Shown one piece after another: positions 15,404-23,912 of a DNA stretch of 64,000 nt; position 1 is the first letter of the stretch; each line of letters starts with the position of its first letter. Below the pieces are notes generated by a model. The model made no database searches, was not told the origin of the DNA, and saw only the letters and a list, made by a program, of their open reading frames with translations. The translations under genes were made by a program, and so were the position numbers. Source of the stretch: CATOSP01 sp965204715 (GTDB taxonomy: Bacteria > Chloroflexota > Dehalococcoidia > Lucifugimonadales > UBA3495). The stretch spans positions 1,674,001-1,738,000 of the forward strand of contig OZ242009.1 of the NCBI GenBank assembly GCA_965204715.1, given 5' to 3'.

Positions 15404-16048
15404 ATGGCCACGACTCCAGCCGGTCCCGTCACCACCCCAATCCTCCTCGCCACCGGCAACCGGGCCAAGCAGGAGACGCTGCGCTGGCTGTTGGAGGGTC
15501 TGCCGTTACTTCCGGTGACGCCTCAAGAAGCCGGTGTGTCAGCCGACCCTGACGAGGATGAGGACACCCACGAGGCCATTGCCCGTGCCAAGGCCGCCGA
15601 GTGGTCGAAGGCCGCGTCCATGCTGTCCATCGCCTCCGATGGGGGGCTGATTGTGCCAGCTTTGGGAAACAGGTGGGAGAGCCGCTACACTCACCGCTTC
15701 GCAGGTCCAGCGGCCGACGATCAGGAGCGGGCCGCCAGGCTGCTGGAGTTGATGCGTCCCTACCACGGGGCGGAACGACAGGCGTCGTGGGCCGAAGCTC
15801 TGGCCATCGCCGACAAGGGCAAGGTGCTGGCATCGTGGGAGCTGCGAGGCGCTACGGGACGCATCACCGACCGCCCCGGCCAGGATTCGGATACGCCGGG
15901 GTTCTGGGTCTTTCCCCTGTGGTACTTCCCTGAGCACGGGCGCTACTACAACGAGCTGACCCCGGAGCAGCGCGAGTCCCTGGACGACCACTGGACGCGG
16001 CTGCGGGGGCTGGTGCGAGAGTTTTTCAAGCGGCCGCCATCATCGTAA
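15404..16048 (+). CDS. HAM1/RdgB-like non-canonical purine NTP pyrophosphatase
   Basis: A 214-residue protein with the HAM1 fold: N-terminal 'ILLATGNRAKQETLRWLL' (the usual TGN..K substrate loop), the 'EAIARAKA' helix and the 'IASDGGLIVPAL' metal-binding strand, where the family usually shows DDSGL. Family members hydrolyse ITP/XTP to monophosphates and keep deaminated purines out of nucleic acids. It is divergent and slightly longer than RdgB (about 197 aa), so the exact substrate is less certain. It ends tail-to-tail with mcrC; the two coding regions overlap by 23 bp. Confidence 0.75.
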   Translation: MATTPAGPVTTPILLATGNRAKQETLRWLLEGLPLLPVTPQEAGVSADPDEDEDTHEAIARAKAAEWSKAASMLSIASDGGLIVPALGNRWESRYTHRFAGPAADDQERAARLLELMRPYHGAERQASWAEALAIADKGKVLASWELRGATGRITDRPGQDSDTPGFWVFPLWYFPEHGRYYNELTPEQRESLDDHWTRLRGLVREFFKRPPSS

Positions 16049-17222
16049 GGGAGTGTTGCTTAACTTTCTCCGCGATTCGCTTGACTTCGGTCAGAATATC
16101 TTCCGGCTTGCCTCCCAGGTCCAAGGAGTCCACCTCGATAACCTTGTCGGCTTTCCTGATGCGGTAAACACCCGGCTCTGACTCTCCGGCAGCGTAGACC
16201 AGCAACCCGGACGGCAAATCCGCAGCCGTGCAGTAGGCCAGCATCTGGTAAATGTCGGCGTGTTGGAACCCTGTAGGCGTGATGCGCTTGTACTTGGCGT
16301 CGCCCACAAAACGGCAGCGGCCGCCGTCCCACCATGAAAGGTCGGGTTCCAGCCTAATTTTGCCGTCGACGTCCAGTGTGAGACGCTCGCCGCTCCGCCA
16401 CACCCTTCCCGGCAGCCCCAACGCCTCCCGCAATGCGACGAACAGGAACCGCTCGAACACTTTGTTCATGTCCAGCAGGAAGGACGCCCCGGCAACCTCG
16501 CCGTGGAACAGTTCCAGGCTGGAGTTGTCGATAATCAGGCGGGCCAGCTCTACAGCAGGGCGGTAGTGGCTGTTGAGCCGGGTGTATTGGACCTCTGGCG
16601 CGCCTCGGCGGTAGTCGCCAAGCCCGACCGTGTTGAACGCCGGGCGGAGGCCATTGACGTCCCGACGAGACCGTTCCGACCCGACCGGGAGACGGGACAG
16701 CCGGTGCAATGCCGTCTTGAGCAGGCGATTCTCCTTGATGTCTTCGGTGAACTCGTCGTAGGCCACCTCGACGAGCAGCGGGATGCCGAAGCGCCGGTTT
16801 ATCTGGTCGCTGAAACGGATACGGCCCCGGACGGTGTGCAGCGCCTCCTCTTCGGTACGGTATCCTTGCAACAAGCCGCGCCGGATGGCCTGATGGGTGT
16901 GGTGAACGAATGCCGGGATGATGCTTTCCAAGACATCGCTGTTTGGGTATAGATTGAAATAGTTCTTCCAGTCCTTGGGGTCGAGGGCGTAGGCAACCAG
17001 GAACATCACCCGGTTGATGGGAATCTTGGGCCGCACAACGATGGAGAGATCTCCCAAGCGGACCGTGCCAATGTAGGATGAGGGGTGAAGGTCCCAAATT
17101 GCCCCATCAACCGTCGGCGCAGTTACGTCGATATGTGCGGCTTTCAGCCCGGCCAGTTGTCTCGAATCCAGTTGGAAGTAGACGGGGCGGGACTCGTACT
17201 CACACAGGGTTAGAGTCTGCAT
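16026..17222 (-). CDS. mcrC: McrC-type restriction nuclease subunit
   Basis: A 398-residue McrC protein: an N-terminal DNA/partner-binding region, then a PD-(D/E)xK nuclease domain with 'IRLEPDLSWWDGGRCRFVGDAKYKRI' (split here by an insert) giving the D...D-x-K catalytic residues. With McrB it cuts DNA containing modified cytosine. The start is put at ATG 17222, inside the mcrB 3' end (23-bp overlap), which suggests translational coupling; the ORF extends 14 codons further. The gene looks intact, but its partner gene mcrB is interrupted by an insertion element, so the system is probably inactive unless another McrB is present. Confidence 0.88.
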   Translation of the reverse strand: MQTLTLCEYESRPVYFQLDSRQLAGLKAAHIDVTAPTVDGAIWDLHPSSYIGTVRLGDLSIVVRPKIPINRVMFLVAYALDPKDWKNYFNLYPNSDVLESIIPAFVHHTHQAIRRGLLQGYRTEEEALHTVRGRIRFSDQINRRFGIPLLVEVAYDEFTEDIKENRLLKTALHRLSRLPVGSERSRRDVNGLRPAFNTVGLGDYRRGAPEVQYTRLNSHYRPAVELARLIIDNSSLELFHGEVAGASFLLDMNKVFERFLFVALREALGLPGRVWRSGERLTLDVDGKIRLEPDLSWWDGGRCRFVGDAKYKRITPTGFQHADIYQMLAYCTAADLPSGLLVYAAGESEPGVYRIRKADKVIEVDSLDLGGKPEDILTEVKRIAEKVKQHSLTMMAAA

Positions 17223-19031
17223 CGCCAGCCTGCTGTTTCGTGACCCCGTCGTCAGACCCATCACCCGTCTGCGCTGCGCCTCTAACCTGTCCCTTTAGAC
17301 GGTCGAAATCGAACTCAGCCAGCCTGGCGTCGTCCCCGAAACACTGCTCTTCAACGTAGGGAATAACCGCCCGCTCCCAGATACGGCGGACGCGGTTTTG
17401 GTCCAAAGGCCGGTCGGGGTCCATGAAATAGCTGGGACCAATACCGGTGTCCCGGTCCAGCTTTTCGTTGGCCTTATCCACCAGGTCCGCAACCCAGGCA
17501 TTGTCCGGGTCGTTCTCAGAGAGCCACTGGCGCAGCAGCCCCTTAACCGGCGGTTCGTCGGGGAAAAATGGAGCGAAGTAGAAGCGCCGCCGCAGGGCAG
17601 CGTCCATCAATGCGATGGAGCGGTCGGCGGTGTTCATTGTGCAGATGAACCAGAGGTTAGGGGGCAGGCTGAACCCTTGGCCTTCGCCGCTGTACTGGAG
17701 GCGCACTTCCTCGTCCCGGTATTCCAGGAGGAAATACAGTTCTCCGAAGACCTTGGCTACGTTGCCCCGGTTCAGTTCGTCGATAACAAGGATGAAGGTG
17801 GTGTCCGGGTTGGCTCTCGCCTGTTCAGAAATACGGAGCAGTGGGCCGTCAACGAGGTCAAACCCAGGCTGCCCATTGTGCAGCTTGGGCCGAAAACCCT
17901 GTACGAAATCCTCGTAGGAATATGACGGGTGGAACTGGACGATTTCAAACCCGCCGCCGCAGTCCTGGGCATGTTTGGCGATGCGCTTTGCAACGTAGGT
18001 CTTTCCTGTGCCGGGCGGGCCGTGGAAAATCACCTGGCGCTTCTCTTGCAGGTCGTCGATGATTTCCTGTAGCTGGTCGGGTTCCCACAGGAGTTCGGCA
18101 GCCAAGGACTCTATATTGGTGGAGGACCAGGGATCGGGAGGGATTGGAGGGGGAACCTCAGTCAGCTCTCCCGCTCTGTACGCGATGAGTTGGTCCTTTA
18201 GTTCTTCCGGCCAATCGTCCGGCATGTTCTCCTTGCCGTAATGGGTTACGCACCAGACTAAGCCTTGAGCATCAAGCCGGTCCCGAATTTTCAGGCCGCG
18301 CATAGACGCCTGACCAATGAACTCATCATAGAAACCGAGCGAGTGCTCATACCTTTCCCAGGCATCGGGAGAATTATTCGGATCGGAGGAGTACCCTGTC
18401 AGTCGATACGCATCCTTCAGCGATGTATACCGGTACATTGGGTACTGTGTAGGCCCATCCCCCATCAAGAGGATCGAGGCCATAAGCGCCGGTGTCCCGA
18501 ACGGTCCAAGTTCCTGGAAAACCCGTACTCGCTCTTCCAAGCCCGAGGGCCTTATGAAAGTTGGGCCGTCCAATCCCCAGATACGACGCAACGCTTCTTC
18601 AAGCCGAGGAGGGTCCAAGCTCAAGAGCAAGTTGTTGGTACGCCAATCTCTCAAGTAACTGTCAGGGGCGGCAAATGTTTTTCTTAGCATGTCTTCCCAA
18701 TCAACGTTGCCGTCCCGGAGAGCTTGCTTGACAGCAGCCAATCTCTCCCCCACAAGGAGCTTGTAGTCACGTTCGTACTCGTTGAAATCCTCCCTTTCGT
18801 AAAACAGCCTGGCCCAATGTATGAAAGCGTCCCACTGAGGGTTCTTTTCTCCGACTATTGCTCGGAGCCGCATTTCTACATCGACATTCTCACCTAAGTA
18901 TGGGCGGAAGACCGTCATCGGTGTCTCTAGTGGTCCAACAAAGGGACCCCTGGGAACCTCCTCGTTAATCCACCTAACCGATCTCGTGTGTGAAGCAGGG
19001 GGAGAGTACTCATACCTTCCCGTTACTTCTC
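17200..19031 (-). pseudogene. mcrB: mcrB, 3' part (AAA GTPase), separated from its start by an IS
   Basis: This part encodes the residues after position 92 of McrB. It has the GTP-binding Walker A GPPGTGKT (near 18000-18022), Walker B 'FILVIDELNRGN' (near 17761-17796) and 'MNTADRSIALMDAALRRRF'. The McrB ring moves DNA with GTP hydrolysis and drives McrC cutting. The 5' end of the gene lies beyond the ISKra4-type element at 20704-20985. Joining the two parts at the 8-bp target duplication (GAGAAGTA in gene orientation) gives one frame of 701 residues reading '...MAVGEV-TGRYEYS...'. The open frame continuing into the IS is accidental. No start or ribosome site for this part alone is evident. 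Confidence 0.88.
19024..19031. repeat. 8-bp target-site duplication, left copy
   Basis: TACTTCTC, identical to 20704-20711, directly borders the ISKra4-type element. It is the duplicated target from insertion into mcrB. Confidence 0.85.
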
Positions 19032-20703
19032 GGGTGTCCGTCAGAATTTTGGATAGGGAGAGGATGGAGGGGTAAAATGGCGGCAAAGGACTGGAGAGAG
19101 GATGGGTGTGTCTTATGGAAATGAAGGATTGGGGATTGACTTGGCGGGAGTTGAGCGAAGAAGCAATCACCGGGATGAAAGAGTGGCGGTTGCAGAATCC
19201 TAAAGCCACTTTTAGTGAGATTGAAAAGGAACTGGACCTGCGGCTGGCGAAGTTGCGGGGCCGGATGCTCCAGGATACGGCTCTGGCCAGTTCCGCCAGG
19301 GACTGGAGCGGAAGTCAGCCTGGAGAAAGGCCGGTATGCCCTGATTGCGGCCATGAACTGGCCTCTTCGGGCAAGCGGGAGCGGCGGTTGCAGACCCTGG
19401 GGGGGCAGGAGGTCACGCTGGAACGGGAGTACGGGGTCTGCCCCGCTTGCGGCGGGAAACTTTTCCCCCCTGGATGAAGAGCTGGAATTGCTGCCGGGCT
19501 GTCTGACTCCGGGGCTGGAAGAGGTTCTGGTGCGGCTGGGGAGTTGGATGCCCTTCGAGAAGGCGCAACGGCTCCTGGTGGACTGGATGAAGCTGAATTC
19601 CCTCAGTGAAGCCACGGTAAGACGGCATACCGAAGCAGCGGGGGCGGCTTATGTGGTCATTCAGGAGGAGGAGGCCGGGGCGTTGGAACAGGGCCGGGAA
19701 GTGGACTGGGAAGTGGCCGGTTCCGGCTCAGCCCGGCTGGTGGTGGAAGTGGACGGGGCGATGGCGCCCTTGGCGGGAGGAGAATGGGCTGAGGTCAAGA
19801 CGATGGTGATTGGGGAGGTGGATGAGACGGGTGCGGAGCCTGGAACCCTGAAGGAGATGTCCTATTTTTCCCGGTTGAGCGATGCGGCGGGCTTCACCCG
19901 GCAGGCATTGGCGGAGACCTGCCGGCGGGGGGTGGGGGAAAAGGGCCAAGTGGCCCTGGTGTCCGATGGGGCCGAATGGATTCAGGGATTCGGGGACTTT
20001 CATTGTCCCGGTGCGGTGCGGATTCTGGACTTTCCCCATGCTGCGGGGTACATGGGGGAGATCGGCCGGGGCCTGTTTGGGGAAGCGTCTTCGATGGCTG
20101 ATGAATGGCAACGGGAACAGACGCAGCGTCTCAAACATGAGGGCGCCGGTCCGGTATTGGAGGACATCAGGGTCTTGGTCCAAGGCCGGGAAACTGACCT
20201 GGGCAAACCCCTGGCCTACCTGGAAAAGCGGGAAGCCCAGATGCGCTATCCGGTCTTGCGGGCCCAGGGCTGGCCCATAGGAAGCGGTGCGGTGGAGAGC
20301 GGCAACAAGCTGGTGGTGGAAGCGAGGTTGAAGGGGGGAGGAATGCACTGGGCGCGGCCCCATGTAAATCCCATGCTGGGCTTGCGCAACATTGTATGCA
20401 GCGGCCGCTGGGCCGGGGAATGGCCGCGTATAGCCCGGCGGCTCAGAAAGCGGGGCTCCCGGAGTTCCGGCACACCCGGAGAGAAAGCAGGCCCCCGGCG
20501 GCGGCTGGCGGCAGCCGGAGAACCGGGGGCCAAACTCAGCCCGGCGGATAGACCGGAGGTCCCGGTGAAAAGCCCCGCCGGGGTTGCACTATCCGGTGGA
20601 AGGGAGGGGTCAAAACTCCCTCACCGGCCTGCGGCCAGTCACCCCTGGCGCCGGGCTCCCGTTGGGCGCCCCAGATAATCCCCAAAATTCTGACGGACAC
20701 CCC
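19032..20703 (+). mobile_element. ISKra4-family insertion sequence in mcrB
   Basis: A 1.67-kb element bounded by a 21-bp perfect terminal inverted repeat (19032-19052 against 20682-20702; outer end GGGTGTCCGTCAGAATTT). It is flanked by the exact 8-bp direct repeat TACTTCTC. The right end has one extra C (20703) beyond the repeat. It contains one transposase reading frame broken by a +1 shift. The perfect ends and target duplication show a recent insertion; the rest of mcrB has not decayed. Confidence 0.9.
19106..20678 (+). pseudogene. ISKra4-family transposase, in two frames
   Basis: Frame A (19106-19477) encodes the N-terminal region with a zinc-finger-like 'CPDCGHEL' and 'CPACGGKLFPP'. Frame B (from about 19458 to 20678) continues 'LDEELELLPGCLTPGLEE' through the DDE core and the diagnostic 'GWPIGSGAVESGNKLVVEAR' region with 'GMHWARPHVNPMLGLRN'. 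The frames meet at TTTT followed by C6 (19465-19470). With C5 the protein would read KLFPLDEEL without a break, so one extra C or a programmed slip is implied. Start may be ATG 19115 rather than GTG 19106. Confidence 0.82.
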
Positions 20704-20711
20704 TACTTCTC
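20704..20711. repeat. 8-bp target-site duplication, right copy
   Basis: TACTTCTC, the second copy of the duplicated target bordering the ISKra4-type element; it is also the last 8 bases of the mcrB 5' part. Confidence 0.85.
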
Positions 20712-20985
20712 CTACGGCCATAATGGATGGCCCCTTCCGTGGCACAATAATCAAGTCACCAATTTGCATCTCCCCTTTGAACGCCCAAATCTGACCCGCA
20801 AAATTGGCAACTCTCGCCTGTGGTGCACCCTCGTGTGCCCACTGAACCAGATTCTTCACATCATCAAATTCCGATGCATCCGTCAGATCCACATTCATGT
20901 CGAATCCGATTCGGATCACACACTTTTCTGGTGCATCTTCTTCATATTCACCGTCCAATCCGCCGCGTACAACCCATACTGCCAT
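20704..20985 (-). pseudogene. mcrB: mcrB, 5' part (N-terminal modified-base recognition domain)
   Basis: This part encodes the first 94 residues of McrB, from ATG 20985 (GGGAG site 6 nt upstream). The sequence 'MAVWVVRGGLDGEYEED', then 'GQIWAFKGEMQIGDLIIVP' and 'IMAVGEV' resembles the EVE/Mrr-N-like module found at the front of many McrB and Mrr proteins, which reads modified DNA bases. The frame then runs into the IS and stops at 20536 after about 56 foreign codons, so any product from this start would be a lone recognition domain with an unrelated tail. It follows the Uma2 gene by 27 nt. Confidence 0.85.
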
Positions 20986-21012
20986 ACTGATCTCCCTGCC
21001 AGGAATCACCGC

Positions 21013-21723
21013 TCACTGCTGCCGCCTGCGCTCAAGCTCGGCTTCCAGTTCCCTTATCCGGGCCTCCGCGGAGTCTCGGGCAGTTTCCGCGGCGATGCGT
21101 GCGGTTTGTTCCTCGTTGTAGGTTTTCAGGTACTGTCCGCTGGCGGGGTCGTGCCAGCGGAGTTGCCCGTGCTCCCAGCACAGGTATAACCCCAGCTTCT
21201 CGCTGTACCCCCACAACACTTCCTCCGAAATGGCCCGGATGGGGATGGGGTGGTAGCTTCCGTCCTCTCCGAGCAGGTCCCCGGCCAGCGGCCGCTCGTA
21301 GTATTGGCCTCCCGAGGGGTCGAACCGCCAGTATTCGGGTATGCCGAACCCTGCGTAGCTGGTCCGTTTGCCCCTCTCGTCGTTCATCGCCGTGTTATAG
21401 GATGCTACTTCCAATACGAAGTCGGGCGGTTTCCCCTGTTCGTTGATTGAATAGCCCATTTGCTCCACGACCTGGGCGCGGTTGATGTTGAATGCTACTA
21501 TCAGGTCCGGGATACGGATACCGGAGCGTTCCGTGCGTGCGTTCCATCCCACCGGCACTTCGCCCAATACAAGGGTGCTTTCGAGATTGCCGAAATGGTT
21601 CTTCAGGGCGGGTACGTGGCCCTGGTCGTGAAGGTATAAAAGGTTTTGCATGTCCGGCCTTGGAGGAAACTCCAGAAATCGTTCAAGCGCCGCTCCGGAC
21701 ATCCTGGCGCGTCCTGTTGTCAT
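21013..21723 (-). CDS. Uma2 family endonuclease with coiled-coil tail
   Basis: A 236-residue Uma2 (DUF820) protein of PD-(D/E)xK-like fold: 'IRIPDLIVAF' (the acidic strand), 'KPPDFVLEVAS' (E-x-x-S site) and 'GIPEYWRFDPSGGQYYERPL'. The last 45 residues form a charged coiled coil (ARIAAETARDSAEARIRELE). It is intact and serves as the reference for the frameshifted copy at 12452. Only 27 nt separate its stop from the mcrB start, so Uma2, mcrB and mcrC form one minus-strand operon; a link to restriction or to mobile DNA is inference. Confidence 0.85.
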   Translation of the reverse strand: MTTGRARMSGAALERFLEFPPRPDMQNLLYLHDQGHVPALKNHFGNLESTLVLGEVPVGWNARTERSGIRIPDLIVAFNINRAQVVEQMGYSINEQGKPPDFVLEVASYNTAMNDERGKRTSYAGFGIPEYWRFDPSGGQYYERPLAGDLLGEDGSYHPIPIRAISEEVLWGYSEKLGLYLCWEHGQLRWHDPASGQYLKTYNEEQTARIAAETARDSAEARIRELEAELERRRQQ

Positions 21724-21789
21724 AGCCGTTTGCCTCGGGGAGAGATTCGGGATTTGCGGGCTCCTTTTCCGGTCAATGGCGGGTGCCGG

Positions 21790-22104
21790 TCACTCCTCGG
21801 CGGCGTCCGTCAGCCGGTGGAACGCTGGCAGGTCATCCGGGCCGTGAGTATGGTTCTGGAGAAGGGTCAGGATATCGGTATGATTTCCGTCCACCTTACG
21901 CTCCACGCGGTCAATCCTGTCCCCAAGATTCTGCCCAAAGTGGTCAATCCTGTCTATGAGGTTTTGTTCCATGCGGTCAATCCTGTACATGAGGTTGCGT
22001 TCAAGATTCCGCACCAGCCAAAACATCAATCCTATGATGAGGCCGATCATGGCAACCATCATTCCGCCAATGGCAGCAATGGCTTGCACCTCGGCAGCAT
22101 CCAT
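21790..22104 (-). CDS. Small membrane protein with coiled coil
   Basis: A 104-residue protein with one hydrophobic helix (about 9-32: AIAAIGGMMVAMIGLIIGLMFWL) and then a heptad-like repeat in which 'RIDRMEQNLIDRIDHFGQNL' is followed by a further 'DRIDRVERKV' segment. The coiled coil would face the cytoplasm and could oligomerise. A similar design in reverse order (coil first, helix last) is found at 42198. Unknown function. It is upstream of and co-directional with the Uma2 gene (66-nt gap). Confidence 0.65.
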   Translation of the reverse strand: MDAAEVQAIAAIGGMMVAMIGLIIGLMFWLVRNLERNLMYRIDRMEQNLIDRIDHFGQNLGDRIDRVERKVDGNHTDILTLLQNHTHGPDDLPAFHRLTDAAEE

Positions 22105-22300
22105 AACTAATTCCCCCGACCCGTAATGGTTTCCCCCAGCGACATTGCCGTTACTGAGCTTGCGGCCACTGTAGCAAAGCCATACCCGGCAAGCAAACGT
22201 AACGCCCTCCGGTGGTAGCCCCCAACCCGGTGCGCTACAATAGGACTCGCCTCAATTCTTGACACTGCGGGGAGCCGTTGCTTGTTGCGGACCCCGGTGG

Positions 22301-23260
22301 ATGGAGTACCCGTTGACTGCCACTAACAGCGCGTTTTCGACGATTCCTGAGTCCATTGACGAGGTGCAGCAGATTCTCCGGGAGCAGTCGTATATCAGCG
22401 ACCGGGGGCTGGCCGTGCCTATTTTCCTGGCCCTGAAGCTGCAACGGCCCCTTCTGCTGGAGGGGGAGGCCGGTGTCGGCAAGACCGAGATTGCCCGCGC
22501 CCTGTCCGCCGCTTTGGACACGGAGTTGATCCGCCTCCAGTGCTATGAGGGCTTGGACGTCAACCATGCCGTCTACGAGTGGAACCACAGCCGGCAGATA
22601 CTGGAGATACGCCTGATGGAGGCCGGAGGCAGCGTGGACCGGGAGGAGGTCGCCGGCGACCTCTTCAGTGAGCGTTTCCTGATCAAGCGTCCGCTGCTCC
22701 GGGCCATTGACGAGAGCCGGGAGAAAGCTCCGGTGCTGCTCATCGACGAGCTGGACCGGGCCGACGAAGAGTTCGAGGGGTTCCTGCTGGAGCTATTGGG
22801 CGACTACCAGATAACCATCCCGGAGCTTGGCACATATCAGGCAGTCCACCCGCCCATAGTGATAATCACGTCCAACCGCACCCGGGAGATCCACGACGCG
22901 CTGAAGCGGCGCTGCCTCTACTACTGGATTGACTACCCCGACTTCCAGAAGGAGATGCAGATTGTATCCAACAAGGTGCCCGGTGCGCCCCGCAGGCTGG
23001 CGGAGCAGGTGACGGGGTTCATCCAGGAGCTCCGGGAAACCGAGCTTTACAAGATTCCCGGCGTGTCGGAGACGCTGGACTGGACCGCCGCCCTGATGGC
23101 CCTGAACCAGAACGAGCTTGACCCGCAGGTCATCGACGACACGATAGGTATTATGCTCAAGTACCAGGACGATATCGAGATGGTGCGCGGCGAGCCGGTC
23201 CGCGCCATGCTGGAGCGGTCCAGGAATCGCGGCCCCCGCCGGGGCAGGCGCGGCGGTTAG
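22301..23260 (+). CDS. MoxR-family AAA ATPase
   Basis: A 319-residue AAA+ protein of the MoxR/CoxD type. Walker A is GEAGVGKT (55-62), Walker B is LLIDELDRAD (146-155), and sensor N192 with a basic pair R203-R204 follows. Such ATPases form hexamers and work with VWA proteins to remodel or mature metal enzymes, for example CoxD in carbon monoxide dehydrogenase. Two starts are possible: ATG 22301, used here, or TTG 22313 with GGAG 6 nt upstream; a TTG at 22259 opens the frame earlier. The stop is 2 nt before the MNT gene and the VWA partner lies two genes on, so all four genes form one coupled operon. Confidence 0.87.
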   Translation: MEYPLTATNSAFSTIPESIDEVQQILREQSYISDRGLAVPIFLALKLQRPLLLEGEAGVGKTEIARALSAALDTELIRLQCYEGLDVNHAVYEWNHSRQILEIRLMEAGGSVDREEVAGDLFSERFLIKRPLLRAIDESREKAPVLLIDELDRADEEFEGFLLELLGDYQITIPELGTYQAVHPPIVIITSNRTREIHDALKRRCLYYWIDYPDFQKEMQIVSNKVPGAPRRLAEQVTGFIQELRETELYKIPGVSETLDWTAALMALNQNELDPQVIDDTIGIMLKYQDDIEMVRGEPVRAMLERSRNRGPRRGRRGG

Positions 23261-23262
23261 AA

Positions 23263-23571
23263 ATGGGGAAGAACATGGAACTGGACCCGCTGCTGGCAGA
23301 ACACCGGGAGGAAATCATCCGAATCGCAGCCAAACACGGCGCGAAGAATGTTCGGGTGTTTGAATCGTTCACCGGGGACCCCAATGTTCCCAAAGAGGAT
23401 ATAGACTTTCTCGTGGACATAGGCTCGGTCAAGGACCTTACGCCGTGGTTCCCGGGCGGTCTTATGGTAGACCTTGCGGACTTGCTAGGTAAGGAAGTAT
23501 TCGTCACAACTACGGGGGAACTGCATCCTCTGCTTAGAGACCACGTATTGAATGAAGCCATGCCGCTGTAA
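23263..23571 (+). CDS. MNT-type nucleotidyltransferase
   Basis: A 102-residue minimal nucleotidyltransferase. The metal residues are D46 and D48 in 'KEDIDFLVD'. The helix motif before it, usually GS, reads ES (34-35), so the nucleotide-binding loop is altered. In HEPN/MNT pairs of the HepT-MntA type, the MNT protein adds AMP to the HEPN toxin and neutralises it. It starts 2 nt after the MoxR stop and its stop overlaps the HEPN start by one base (TAATG). Whether it can still transfer nucleotides is unclear because of the ES change. Confidence 0.78.
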   Translation: MGKNMELDPLLAEHREEIIRIAAKHGAKNVRVFESFTGDPNVPKEDIDFLVDIGSVKDLTPWFPGGLMVDLADLLGKEVFVTTTGELHPLLRDHVLNEAMPL

Positions 23572-23912
23572 TGAGAGACGGATTCTACTTGGCATATATC
23601 CCAGAGCGCATTAACCGGATAGAGTCATACGTTGCCGACGGACGGGGAGCGTTCCTTGGGTCTATCCTTGTCCAGGATGCTGTCCTCAGGAATTTGCACA
23701 TACTGTGCGAATCGGCGCTCCGTCTCTCTGATTCAGCGAAGGCCGCTTGCCCGAATACTAACTGGCAGCGACTTCACGGGTTTCGGATAAGGCTGGTTCA
23801 CAGATTTCTAGACATCAACCTGGATACGGTTTGGGGCATCATCACCGACCACCTCCCGGTACTGAAAAGCGAAATCCTGGCCCTGATGCCCGAGGACAGG
23901 ACCACTCCATGA
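23571..23912 (+). CDS. HEPN (HepT-like) ribonuclease toxin
   Basis: A 113-residue all-helical protein of the HepT/DUF86 type. The R-x4-H ribonuclease motif is seen as R72...H77 in 'FRIRLVHRFLDIN'; the asparagine that usually follows the Arg is Ile. The 'ILVQDAVLRNLHILCESA' helix is the usual dimer segment. HepT toxins cut RNA and are restrained by their MNT partner. Start overlaps the MNT stop by one base, and the stop overlaps the VWA start (ATGA). The pair lies between two genes that normally sit side by side (MoxR and VWA), so it was either inserted with exact overlaps or works with them. Confidence 0.8.
   Translation: MRDGFYLAYIPERINRIESYVADGRGAFLGSILVQDAVLRNLHILCESALRLSDSAKAACPNTNWQRLHGFRIRLVHRFLDINLDTVWGIITDHLPVLKSEILALMPEDRTTP

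Noticed and set aside
17200..19209. Single 669-codon mcrB open frame starting inside the IS
   Set aside because: Its first 60 codons are IS DNA read antisense; the true gene start lies beyond the IS at 20985.
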